This document shows positions 1 through 7,635 of a stretch of DNA of 64,000 nt, in pieces. Origin of the DNA: Brevibacterium sediminis (GTDB lineage: Bacteria > Actinomycetota > Actinomycetes > Actinomycetales > Brevibacteriaceae); assembly GCF_013623905.1 (NCBI RefSeq), contig NZ_JABKDD010000014.1, positions 1-64,000 of the forward strand. Reading direction: 5' to 3'. Below the pieces are notes generated by a model, which worked only from the letters and a program-made list of their open reading frames with translations, ran no database searches and had not been told where the DNA came from. Position numbers and translations under genes: made by a program. Position 1 is the stretch's first letter, and each line of letters starts with the position of its first letter.

Positions 1-93
1 CCACCGCAGGTGCCGAAGCCGGCCGGTGTGGTCGGTATCAATCACGAACCAGTCCTAGTTGAAGTCCAAGAAATCACTGCTGAAGCAGCGTGA
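1..93 (+). CDS. C-terminal fragment of an unidentified protein
   Basis: The reading frame is open from the first base of the window to a TGA at 91-93 and gives the last 30 residues of a protein ending in VQEITAEAA. Nothing in this tail identifies a family. The stop overlaps a GTG (GTGA at 90-93) that begins the next small gene, an arrangement typical of translational coupling, so the two were probably cotranscribed. The 5' part lies outside the window. Confidence 0.5.
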   Translation, partial: PPQVPKPAGVVGINHEPVLVEVQEITAEAA

Positions 94-301
94 GTGACTC
101 CAAACAGCTTGACACCCCGCGGTCAATGAAGATTTCTACCAGCCAGCGACCCAACCTGGTGACATCATCGAAGTCGAGGACGAAGAGACCGGCGAGATGG
201 TCAAACACGTCATCTACCTCGACGAATTCGGCAACGGCACGAAGACGCGGCCGCTGTCCGAAGAAGAACTCGAAGACCTCGACGAGGCGCCCGAGACCTG
301 A
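90..301 (+). pseudogene. Small acidic protein gene, frameshifted in a C tract
   Basis: A GTG at 90 overlaps the preceding stop and opens a frame reading VSDSKQLDTP. From about base 116 coding character continues in the -1 frame (AVNEDFYQPATQPG, then an acidic stretch with EVEDEETGEM and PLSEEELEDLDEAPET) to a TGA at 299-301. Joining the frames needs one extra base in the run of four C at 115-118 and gives a product of about 70 residues. The second half has no ATG, GTG or TTG upstream of an ATG at 197, so it cannot be a normal separate gene of full length. I do not recognise the family. It may be a real indel or a homopolymer sequencing error; the slip site is not a canonical programmed-frameshift heptamer. 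Confidence 0.5.
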
Positions 302-360
302 TCGCGAACCAGCCGCCCACGATGGGTTCGGCAGCGTACTCGCAGCGCGCAGAGAACTCC

Positions 361-2163
361 TCAATCATCCGAGGTCAGGCCCATGCGTGCGAACAGCCGT
401 GCGGCGGTGGCCCGTGAACTCTGCTTGACCACCTGCCCGAGCTCGGGGTCTCCGGCCAGCAGCGATTCCGCAAGGCCTTTGGCCTGCGCGAAAGCGATGT
501 GGGCCGGCAGCGGCGGCGTGTTGCGGTCGCAGCGGACGTCGAGGACGACCGGCCGGTCGGCGGCGAAGGCCTCGTCGAGGCTCCCGTCGATCTTCTCCGA
601 ATCGTCGACGCGGATGCCTTTGAGCCCGAGCAGCTCCGCGTAGCCGGCGTAGTCCATCGACTCGACCAGCTGGGCCGTGTCCCACCTCGGGTCTCCGGCC
701 TCCCGCATCTCCCAGGACACCTGGTTGAGGTCGCCGTTGTCGATGACGAGGACGACGAAGGTGGAGTTCGACCATTCCCGCCAGTGGCGTTTGACGGTGA
801 GCAGACCGTTCATTCCCATCATCTGGAAGGCTCCGTCGCCGATGGTGCACACCACCGGGCGATCGGGATGCGCGAACTTGCCGGCCAGCGCATAGGGCAT
901 CGCGGCGAGCATCGAGGCCATCCGACCCGAGAGGTTGCCCATCTGGTTCGGCCCCAGTTCGACGTGGAAGCCGTACCAGTCGGCCGTGCTCCCGGCGTCG
1001 CAGGTGATGATCGCGTTCTCGGGCAGACGTTCGTTGAGGGAGACGAAGACCCGGCGGGGGTTGATCGGGTCGGCTTCGGTCATGGCGACCAGAGTGTTCT
1101 CCTTCATCCACGCCCGGTTCTCGTCGGCGATCTTCTCCTGCCACCCGGTCTCGTGCTGGCTCAGATGCGACTGCAGGGCAGCCAGCGTGGTCTTCGCGTC
1201 ACCCCACAGGTTGACCTCGGTGGGATAGCGGATCCCCAGGTGACGCGGCGACAGGTCGATCTGCACGGCACGTGCCCGGCCGGTCGGCGGCATGAATTCG
1301 CCGTAGGGATAGTTCGTGCCGACCATGAGCAGGGTGTCGCATTTCTGCATCATGTCGTAGCTCGGCCGCGATCCCAGCAGACCCAGCTGCTGAGTGTGGA
1401 AGTCGACATCACCGGGCACCACCTGTTTGCCCAGCAGGGTGGTGATCACACCAGCACCGAGGCGCTTCGCCACGGCCATGACCTCATCGGTCGCTCCGAT
1501 CGCGCCCTGTCCGACGAGCATGGCGACCTTCTCACCGCTGTTGAGGACTTCGGCCGCGCGGGCGAGCGCGTCGTCGTCGGGTCGCAGGCGGTCCTCGGCG
1601 TAGCCGATGCCGGTGCGGGAGACGAAATGCTCGACCGCCAGCTCTTCCATGTCCATCGTCTGGACGTCGGCGGGCAGGACGACGACGGCCGGACCGCGGT
1701 TGGCCTTGGCCATGCGGACGGCTTTGTCGACGACGAGCTGCGCGTGCATCGGCGCGGCCACTGTCTGCACGAACACCGCGGCGTCGGCGAAGAGTCGTTC
1801 GAGGTTGATCTCCTGTTGGAATTCGGAACCCAACGACACTCGTGCCTGCTGCCCGACGATGGCCACGACTGGGGCGTTGTCACCCTTGGCGTCGTAGAGG
1901 CCGTTCATGAGATGGATGGCGCCGGGGCCCGAGGTCGAGACGCACACGCCCACCTCACCGGTGAATTTCGCGTGGGCGGTGGCCATGAACGCCGCCTCCT
2001 CCTCGTGAGTGGGGCGCACATAGGTGAAGTCCTTGCCCTCGTCCTGCGCTCGGCCCATCGCCCCGTCGAAGCCGCCGATGCCGTCGCCGGGGTATCCGTA
2101 CCAGTGGTGCAGATCCCAGGCGATGAGCCGATCGATGATGAAGTCGCTGACGGAGGTCGCCAT
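361..2163 (-). CDS. Thiamine pyrophosphate-dependent pyruvate oxidase/acetolactate synthase-like enzyme
   Basis: This 600-residue protein has the three-domain layout of the POX/ALS family. The N-terminal ThDP pyrimidine-binding domain carries PTHEEEAAFM near residues 51-60, whose glutamate is the cofactor-activating residue of the family. A middle domain follows (about 190-330), and the C-terminal ThDP domain has GDG near 442 and NGDLNQ near 476, the metal and diphosphate motif. The closest type is a PoxB-like pyruvate:quinone oxidase that decarboxylates pyruvate to acetate, but the exact substrate cannot be read from motifs. I chose the ATG at 2163 because GGAGAAGG lies just upstream; five upstream in-frame codons were dropped. 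It is transcribed alone, about 220 bases downstream of a PTH2-like gene on the same strand. Confidence 0.85.
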   Translation of the reverse strand: MATSVSDFIIDRLIAWDLHHWYGYPGDGIGGFDGAMGRAQDEGKDFTYVRPTHEEEAAFMATAHAKFTGEVGVCVSTSGPGAIHLMNGLYDAKGDNAPVVAIVGQQARVSLGSEFQQEINLERLFADAAVFVQTVAAPMHAQLVVDKAVRMAKANRGPAVVVLPADVQTMDMEELAVEHFVSRTGIGYAEDRLRPDDDALARAAEVLNSGEKVAMLVGQGAIGATDEVMAVAKRLGAGVITTLLGKQVVPGDVDFHTQQLGLLGSRPSYDMMQKCDTLLMVGTNYPYGEFMPPTGRARAVQIDLSPRHLGIRYPTEVNLWGDAKTTLAALQSHLSQHETGWQEKIADENRAWMKENTLVAMTEADPINPRRVFVSLNERLPENAIITCDAGSTADWYGFHVELGPNQMGNLSGRMASMLAAMPYALAGKFAHPDRPVVCTIGDGAFQMMGMNGLLTVKRHWREWSNSTFVVLVIDNGDLNQVSWEMREAGDPRWDTAQLVESMDYAGYAELLGLKGIRVDDSEKIDGSLDEAFAADRPVVLDVRCDRNTPPLPAHIAFAQAKGLAESLLAGDPELGQVVKQSSRATAARLFARMGLTSDD

Positions 2164-2386
2164 GTGCCTTCTCCTCACGAATACTCGCGTGTCGAATGTG
2201 CCCAGCCGACGTGCTGCGACGTGCTGCGACGTGGCCCGGCCTGGCCCTCCAGGCTTGTCCTGGCACCGTCAGCTGTCAAGACTCCGAAGCCCCGGCGCCC
2301 GGGCCTCACCGACCATCGCCGCGGCATATCTCCCGGCGGAGGAGATCAGCACAGAAGGGGGTGTCTTGTCCTCGCGAGCAGCGGCC

Positions 2387-3076
2387 TCACCACGAGGCCC
2401 GCACCGTTTCCGTCGGCCCATCGACTTCCGTGAAGCCGGCGTCGACGACGCTGACCTGCTGCTCGTTCGCCGCCCACGCGTCCTTCGTCGCAGTCTGCAC
2501 GCGCAGACTGAACCCCGACTCACGCCAACGGTCCCGCACATCGTCGGGCATCTGCTCGAATGCCAGCTGCGCGGCGTGTCCGCATTGCGCGGCGGCCTTC
2601 CCGGTCGTGAGCGTGAGTTCGGGAGAGAGCTCGATCGTCACGACCGCCTCGGCGGCGGGGATCGAGGATTCGCCCTCATCCGGGAATTCGGTGCCGCCGA
2701 CCTGCAGCTTCTTCAGCTCCGGTGGCAGGGGTTCGACGGGGCCGGGTGCGAAGACGAACGCCTCGGCGGGGGCGAAATCGTCGGTGCCGCCGAAGGTCAC
2801 GCTCACGCACCCGAGTGCCCGTGCGCCCTCGAGCTTCTTCCCGTCGCCACGGCGCACGACCTTGCGGATCGCTCCGTCACGCCAGTATTCGACGGCCTCG
2901 TTCCAGTCCCCGCCCGGCTGTGAGCGCGGATCGTCGAGGAAGGTCACGACAGCACGAGAGGTGGCCTCGAGGACGTCGATGTGGCGAGCGATGGCGGTCT
3001 TGGACCGGCGCACGACGATCGGCAGTGACCATGGGATTTCGTGATCGGTTTCGTGCCTGCGCATGTGTTCGGTCAA
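2387..3076 (-). CDS. Peptidyl-tRNA hydrolase, PTH2 type, with N-terminal extension
   Basis: The C-terminal half of this 229-residue protein carries the archaeal/eukaryotic PTH2 signature GKAAAQCGHAAQ and ends with VSVVDAGFTEV, matching the conserved C-terminal strand of the family. The enzyme releases tRNA from peptidyl-tRNA dropped by stalled ribosomes. PTH2 proteins are usually about 120 residues; here about 115 extra residues precede the core. I place the start at a TTG (3076) because AGGAG lies seven to eight bases upstream; an ATG four codons later (3064) is the alternative. The longer open frame upstream looks non-coding. Activity on D-aminoacyl-tRNA or another substrate cannot be excluded. 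Confidence 0.75.
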   Translation of the reverse strand: MTEHMRRHETDHEIPWSLPIVVRRSKTAIARHIDVLEATSRAVVTFLDDPRSQPGGDWNEAVEYWRDGAIRKVVRRGDGKKLEGARALGCVSVTFGGTDDFAPAEAFVFAPGPVEPLPPELKKLQVGGTEFPDEGESSIPAAEAVVTIELSPELTLTTGKAAAQCGHAAQLAFEQMPDDVRDRWRESGFSLRVQTATKDAWAANEQQVSVVDAGFTEVDGPTETVRASW

Positions 3077-3237
3077 GGGTTCGCTCCTGCAGTGTCTTCG
3101 GCGGTGACGGGCTGGTGTCACAGTCCCCTTCTCATAACAGCGACGGTCGGCGGATATTCCGGATCTTCGCAGGTGAGTCCTACCGTGGCCACCGCCGCTG
3201 GCCTCGCTAAGCTGGGAATCATTGCCGCCGACCAAGA

Positions 3238-4320
3238 ATGAGGCTGATGATTCCCGGCGTGACAGTCGACCCCGCGCTCACCGAAGCGCTGCTGGCCACC
3301 ATTCCTGCCGACATCGTGGCATCGATGTCGCCACAGATGCGCGAGGTCATGGCCGTCCAGGCCACTCGGGCCGACGAGTGCCGCCGAGCCGGCGAGGACT
3401 TCGCCGCTGCCTCCGGTGACCTCTCCCCTGCCGCTCGATCCTTGGCCGCCAAACGCGCCGAATACCGGGCCGAACGCGCGCTGTGGAATGAGGGTGGGCC
3501 GACCATGGCCCGCACCGATGATCACCACATCCGCACCGCCGACGTCGACGTTCCGATCCGCATCCATCGCCCCACCGCCGAGGCGGTCCTGCCCGGTCTC
3601 GTGTTCCTGCACGGGGGTGGGTTCAGCCTCGGCGACCTCGATACACACGACCGGATCATGCGCGTGCTCGCCGCCGCCGGCGGCTTCGCCGTGATCGGAG
3701 TCGACTATTCGCTGTCGCCGGAGGTGAAGTTCCCGCAAGCGCTGCACGAGTGTGCCGGGGTCGTCGACCACCTCGCCCGTCACGGTGAGGAGTTCGGCAT
3801 CGACGGAGAACGTCTGGCCATTGCCGGAGACTCCGCTGGGGCAGTCCTGACCCTCGGCGCCGGTCTGCTGCTGCGCGATGAGCCGGAGACCATCGGTGCG
3901 AACCCCGAGAGTTACTCGGCTCTGCGCGCCCTCCTGCCCATCTACGGCAGCCACGGGCTTGTCGACTCGGCCAGCCGCAGGCTCTACGGCGGCGATTGGG
4001 ACGGCATGGGCATCCACGACCTCAGCAACCTCCTCGGCGACTATCTGCCCACCCCCGAGGATGAGCACTCACCACTCGTCGCACATCTGACTGCCGACTT
4101 AACCGGTCTGCCACCGGTGTTCGTCGCCGCCGCCGGACTCGACCCGCTGCGCGATGACAGCCGGGCACTGGCCACGACCCTGCAGCGGGCGGGTAACGAC
4201 GTCAGGTTTGAGGAGTACCCGCACGTGCTCCACTCGTTCCTCCACTTCGGTCGGATCCTCGACGACACGAACACCGTGCTTCACAATGCCGCCGAGTTCG
4301 CCGCACGTCGTCTGAACTGA
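3238..4320 (+). CDS. Alpha/beta hydrolase, HSL-type esterase
   Basis: This 360-residue protein has the hormone-sensitive-lipase family pattern: oxyanion-hole motif HGGG at 125-128, nucleophile elbow GDSAG at 197-201 (Ser199), acid LDPLRDD at 301-307 (Asp302), and the catalytic histidine in VLHSF (His332). The family hydrolyses short-chain acyl esters in the cytoplasm. There is no signal peptide. The N-terminal 90 residues form the variable cap region. An alternative start is the ATG at 3247. Its last 40 bases overlap tail to tail with the BrkB-family gene on the other strand. Natural substrate unknown. Confidence 0.85.
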   Translation: MRLMIPGVTVDPALTEALLATIPADIVASMSPQMREVMAVQATRADECRRAGEDFAAASGDLSPAARSLAAKRAEYRAERALWNEGGPTMARTDDHHIRTADVDVPIRIHRPTAEAVLPGLVFLHGGGFSLGDLDTHDRIMRVLAAAGGFAVIGVDYSLSPEVKFPQALHECAGVVDHLARHGEEFGIDGERLAIAGDSAGAVLTLGAGLLLRDEPETIGANPESYSALRALLPIYGSHGLVDSASRRLYGGDWDGMGIHDLSNLLGDYLPTPEDEHSPLVAHLTADLTGLPPVFVAAAGLDPLRDDSRALATTLQRAGNDVRFEEYPHVLHSFLHFGRILDDTNTVLHNAAEFAARRLN

Positions 4321-5195
4321 TTCCTGCGGTCTGCGTCACCGTCGGACTGCCGTTGCCGCTCGCGTTCGATCTCAGCGTCGAACTCGGCGCCGAGGAGCAG
4401 CGAGAGGTTGACCATCCACACCCAGGCGAGCCCGACGATCACTCCCCCGATCGACCCATAGGTGACGTTGTAGCTGCTGAAATTGTTGATGTAGAGCACG
4501 AAGCAGGCCGACACGGCAAGCAGCACGAGCAGCGCGACGAACGCACCGAGGCTGACCCACCGGAACTTCGGCTGCCTGACGTTCGGGGTCACGTAGTAGA
4601 GCAGGGCGATGAGCACCATGACGAAGAAGACGAAGACCGGCCATCTGACCACGTTCCAGATCAGCAGGGCAACCGCGCCCATTCCGATGAGCTCGCCGAG
4701 CGTTTCGGCGATAGGCCCGGACAGCACGAGCAGCAGCCCCAGAGCGGCCAGGACAATAAGCGTGACCACGGTCATCAGGAGCATGAGCGGCTTGAACTTC
4801 CAATACGGCCTGGTCTCCTCGACCCGGTAGACAGCGTTCAGGGCACGACCGAGCGCGCCGATGTATTTCGAGGACGACCAGATCGCCAGCAGCAGGCTGC
4901 CGATGAGGGTGACTCCGGCCGAGGATGACTCGGTGAGTTCGACGATGAACGGGCGGATCGCCGCGGCCGCCTCGGCCGAGACTCCGTGGACCAGGGAGAG
5001 CACCGCCTTCGTAGTCGACTCGGCTTCCCCGACCACGCCGAGCAGCGACACCATGGCGAGGATCGCCGGGGCAGCAGAGAGCAGAGCGTAGAAGCTCAGC
5101 CCGGCTGCTCTGTCGAGGCACTCGTCGTCGAGCAGACGCCGAAGAGCGCCCTTGACGATTCGCACTCGATGCAACCGTGGCCCGGCCCGTCTCAA
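4281..5195 (-). CDS. YihY/BrkB family inner-membrane protein
   Basis: The 304-residue product starts with a basic segment and the family-typical RAAGLSFYALLSAAPA, followed by about six hydrophobic segments and a polar C-terminal tail rich in Arg, Gln and Asp. The family was once called ribonuclease BN, but is now regarded as membrane proteins of unclear, possibly transport, function. I chose a TTG at 5195 because it overlaps the stop of the upstream AI-2E family gene (TTGA), which suggests translational coupling; a GTG at 5165 is possible. Coding continues 40 bases into the end of the convergent esterase gene. Confidence 0.8.
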   Translation of the reverse strand: MRRAGPRLHRVRIVKGALRRLLDDECLDRAAGLSFYALLSAAPAILAMVSLLGVVGEAESTTKAVLSLVHGVSAEAAAAIRPFIVELTESSSAGVTLIGSLLLAIWSSSKYIGALGRALNAVYRVEETRPYWKFKPLMLLMTVVTLIVLAALGLLLVLSGPIAETLGELIGMGAVALLIWNVVRWPVFVFFVMVLIALLYYVTPNVRQPKFRWVSLGAFVALLVLLAVSACFVLYINNFSSYNVTYGSIGGVIVGLAWVWMVNLSLLLGAEFDAEIERERQRQSDGDADRRNQFRRRAANSAAL

Positions 5196-6277
5196 CGCTG
5201 TCCCACTCTGTAGTCTTTGGCCGCGTGGATCATCGCATTGAGAGTCGCGATGACCGGCACGGAGAAGAAGGCCCCGGCGATGCCCGCCACCGCTGCTCCC
5301 GCTGTCACCCCGAGGATCACCGCCAAGGGGTGGATCTTCACTGTGGGTCCTGTCAGCCACGGCTGCAGGACGTGGCTTTCGAGCTGCTGGACGACGATGA
5401 CGACCCCGAGCATGATCAGGCCGTGCACCCAGCCGTTGAAGAGCAGTGCCAAGCCCACTGCGACCGCTCCGCCCACGATCGCTCCGACGAACGGCACGAA
5501 GGCACCGAGGAAGACCACCATGGCGATCGGCACCGCCAAGGGGACGCCGAGGATCAGTGCACCGACTCCGATTCCGATCGCATCGCTGGCCGCGACGACG
5601 AGCTGGATCCGAATGAAGTTCGTCAGCGTCTTCCAACCGGCCTCACCGGCCGCGGAGATCCGCGCATGCGCCTTCTTCGGCCAGATGTTGACGACCCAGG
5701 TCCAGATGCCGCGTCCGTCGATGAGCGCGAAGAGGGTGACGAACAGGATGATGATGACGCCTTCGATGACATGCGCCGCCGTCGTGCCCACCTCGGCGGC
5801 ACCGGAGCCGAGACCGGCGGCGTTGTCCTGCAGCCACTTCCCCGAGGAATCGACGAGGTCATTGAGTTTGGCTTCGGTGATTCCGAACGGCTGCGTGGCC
5901 AAGAGCTGCTTCGCCGCGTCCAGGGTCGTCGCCACCTGCTCCTGGATCTCAGGTATCTCACTTCTGATCTGAAAGGTGATGAGGAGGACGAGTCCGGCCA
6001 ACAGGCCGAGGACGACGACCCAGACTGTGACCACCGCCAACCACTTCGGCCACCGATGCCGCTGCAGGAACGTCGACATGGGGACCAGGAGGGCAGAGAG
6101 GACGAGCCCAGCCAGGAATGGAACGACGATCTGTGCGACCTGCAGTGCTACGAAGATCGCGACTGTGATTCCCGCGATGATCACCAGCAGGTATCCGGTG
6201 AAGCGGGCACCGAGTCTGAGTCCCTCGGGTATCGGGTCATCGCGATTCGGAGGCGCGTTCAATGGACCTTCTGTCAT
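5192..6277 (-). CDS. AI-2E family transporter (UPF0118/PerM type)
   Basis: This 361-residue integral membrane protein has two hydrophobic segments near the N terminus (GYLLVIIAGITVAIFV region), a polar amphipathic domain around 110-200, and a block of C-terminal membrane segments. This is the topology of the AI-2E exporter/PerM family. Members export autoinducer-2 or act in Na+/H+ exchange; the substrate here is unknown. The gene is first in a two-gene unit with the BrkB-family gene (4-base overlap) and is divergent from the PAP2 gene across about 120 bases. No strong ribosome-binding site precedes its ATG. Confidence 0.8.
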   Translation of the reverse strand: MTEGPLNAPPNRDDPIPEGLRLGARFTGYLLVIIAGITVAIFVALQVAQIVVPFLAGLVLSALLVPMSTFLQRHRWPKWLAVVTVWVVVLGLLAGLVLLITFQIRSEIPEIQEQVATTLDAAKQLLATQPFGITEAKLNDLVDSSGKWLQDNAAGLGSGAAEVGTTAAHVIEGVIIILFVTLFALIDGRGIWTWVVNIWPKKAHARISAAGEAGWKTLTNFIRIQLVVAASDAIGIGVGALILGVPLAVPIAMVVFLGAFVPFVGAIVGGAVAVGLALLFNGWVHGLIMLGVVIVVQQLESHVLQPWLTGPTVKIHPLAVILGVTAGAAVAGIAGAFFSVPVIATLNAMIHAAKDYRVGQR

Positions 6278-6398
6278 GAACCAACACTAATGCCGCGAGC
6301 CGCACAGTGGGTGGACCATTCTGTTCTGCCCCGCCGGCGCGGGCGAGAACGGGGCTCCGGTCAGCCGCCTCCGAGGAAAATCCGAAGATGTACTAAAA

Positions 6399-7505
6399 GT
6401 GAATTACTACGGTGTTCCGATGACCAGATTGCGACGTTGGCCCTACACCTTTGCCATGGTGCTCGCTCTCCTCGTCGGAGCGGCCGCCGTGTTCTCCTCC
6501 CTCTTCCTCGATCTCCCGCTGCGGGACCCCGACGGATTCCTCGGCCCCTCATACATCCGTCTGCCTCTGCTGGTTCTCGGATTCATCGGCGCCGGGCTAG
6601 TCGTGGAAACGGTGAGGCGAAACGGGTGGCGAAATCTGCCGACGTCGGTCGTCGACATCGCAAAGAAGGAATGGAACACCCACCGGCTGCTGTGCATCGG
6701 CGCCGGACTGCTGAGCTTCTACGTCTGCTACGTCGCCTACCGCAATCTCAAGAGCGTGCTGCCGGTGTACCGCGAGGGCACCCTCTTCGATCAGCAGCTG
6801 TTCCGCCTCGACCATTGGCTCGCCGGCGGGAACACTCCGGCCGTGCTCCTGCACGAACTCCTGGGCACCGGCATCGCGGCGAACCTGCTGTCGATCGCCT
6901 ACCTCGCTTACCTGCCGCTCATTCCGATCAGCCTCGGCGCGGTCCTCGTGCTCAATCGCAGACTCGCCGTCGGCGCTTGGTATACGACGATGCTGAGCCT
7001 CAATTGGGTACTCGGCACAGTCAGCTACTATCTCCTGCCGTCGGTCGGTCCCGTGTTCAGCCACCCGGAGGTCTTCCGGGCGCTGCCCGACACCGGAGTC
7101 AGCGAGCTCCAGGAATCCCTCATCGACACTCGCCTCGACTACCTCAGCAACCCGATCGGAAGCGATTCCATCCAGGGTGTCGCCGCATTCGCTTCGCTTC
7201 ACGTCTCCGTCACCTTCGCCGCAGCACTGTTCATGACGCTGACGAAACAGCATCGCGCCGTCCAGGTGTTCACCTGGATCTTCTTCGGTGTGACGGTCGT
7301 CGCCACGCTCTACTTCGGATGGCACTACATCCTCGACGACATCGCGGGCATCGGCATCGGCTGGGCGTCGGTGGCGCTCTCCGCATGGGTGACCGGGCAC
7401 CGCCGAGTTCGCCGACGGCCGGTCGCCGCAGTCTCCGAGCCTGATTCCGTGCCCGCCGCGAAGCCCGCGGATTCTGTCTCACGCGCCGCCGGGGCTATAC
7501 TGTAA
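6399..7505 (+). CDS. PAP2-superfamily membrane phosphatase/phosphotransferase
   Basis: This 368-residue protein has several membrane segments and two PAP2 motifs late in the chain: FASLHVSVTF, corresponding to the PSGH motif with its catalytic histidine, and YFGWHYILDDIAG, corresponding to the SRxxxxxHxxxD motif. The usual KxxxxxxRP motif is not obvious, as in the inositol-phosphotransferase-like branch. It probably acts on a lipid phosphate at the membrane. The C-terminal 40 residues are Pro/Ala/Ser rich. The start is either GTG 6399 or ATG 6420; GAGG lies 25 bases before the former. Confidence 0.75.
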   Translation: MNYYGVPMTRLRRWPYTFAMVLALLVGAAAVFSSLFLDLPLRDPDGFLGPSYIRLPLLVLGFIGAGLVVETVRRNGWRNLPTSVVDIAKKEWNTHRLLCIGAGLLSFYVCYVAYRNLKSVLPVYREGTLFDQQLFRLDHWLAGGNTPAVLLHELLGTGIAANLLSIAYLAYLPLIPISLGAVLVLNRRLAVGAWYTTMLSLNWVLGTVSYYLLPSVGPVFSHPEVFRALPDTGVSELQESLIDTRLDYLSNPIGSDSIQGVAAFASLHVSVTFAAALFMTLTKQHRAVQVFTWIFFGVTVVATLYFGWHYILDDIAGIGIGWASVALSAWVTGHRRVRRRPVAAVSEPDSVPAAKPADSVSRAAGAIL

Positions 7506-7513
7506 TCACTTGC

Positions 7514-7531
7514 GAACCCGATTTCGGGTTC
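7514..7531 (+). terminator. Short hairpin after the PAP2 gene
   Basis: Eight bases (7514-7521) are exactly complementary to 7524-7531, giving a compact hairpin nine bases after the PAP2 stop codon. There is no clear U-run, so this is a weak terminator candidate, or a leader structure for the helicase gene that follows. Confidence 0.35.
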
Positions 7532-7635
7532 CCTGCGTCGTCAGGACGCCTCGACTCTGCAGCTGGGTGATAGCACCCGCGCATTTCCGAAGCCGTTTTC
7601 TCTCGGCGATCGAGAGCGCCGACAGCGCTCATTCC

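Noticed and set aside
90..301. Programmed -1 frameshifting in the small acidic gene
   Set aside because: The slip region is not a canonical X-XXY-YYZ site and no downstream structure is evident; an indel is simpler.
2209..2234. Short tandem repeat GACGTGCTGC near 2209
   Set aside because: Only about two and a half copies in a gap; no sign of function.
499..2433. Long plus-strand open frame of 644 codons opposite the ThDP enzyme
   Set aside because: Antisense shadow of a high-GC gene; the opposite strand has full catalytic motifs and a ribosome-binding site.
5177..7444. Plus-strand open frame of 755 codons across the AI-2E and PAP2 genes
   Set aside because: Its product is a low-complexity Arg/Asp/His mixture crossing two well-supported genes on different strands.
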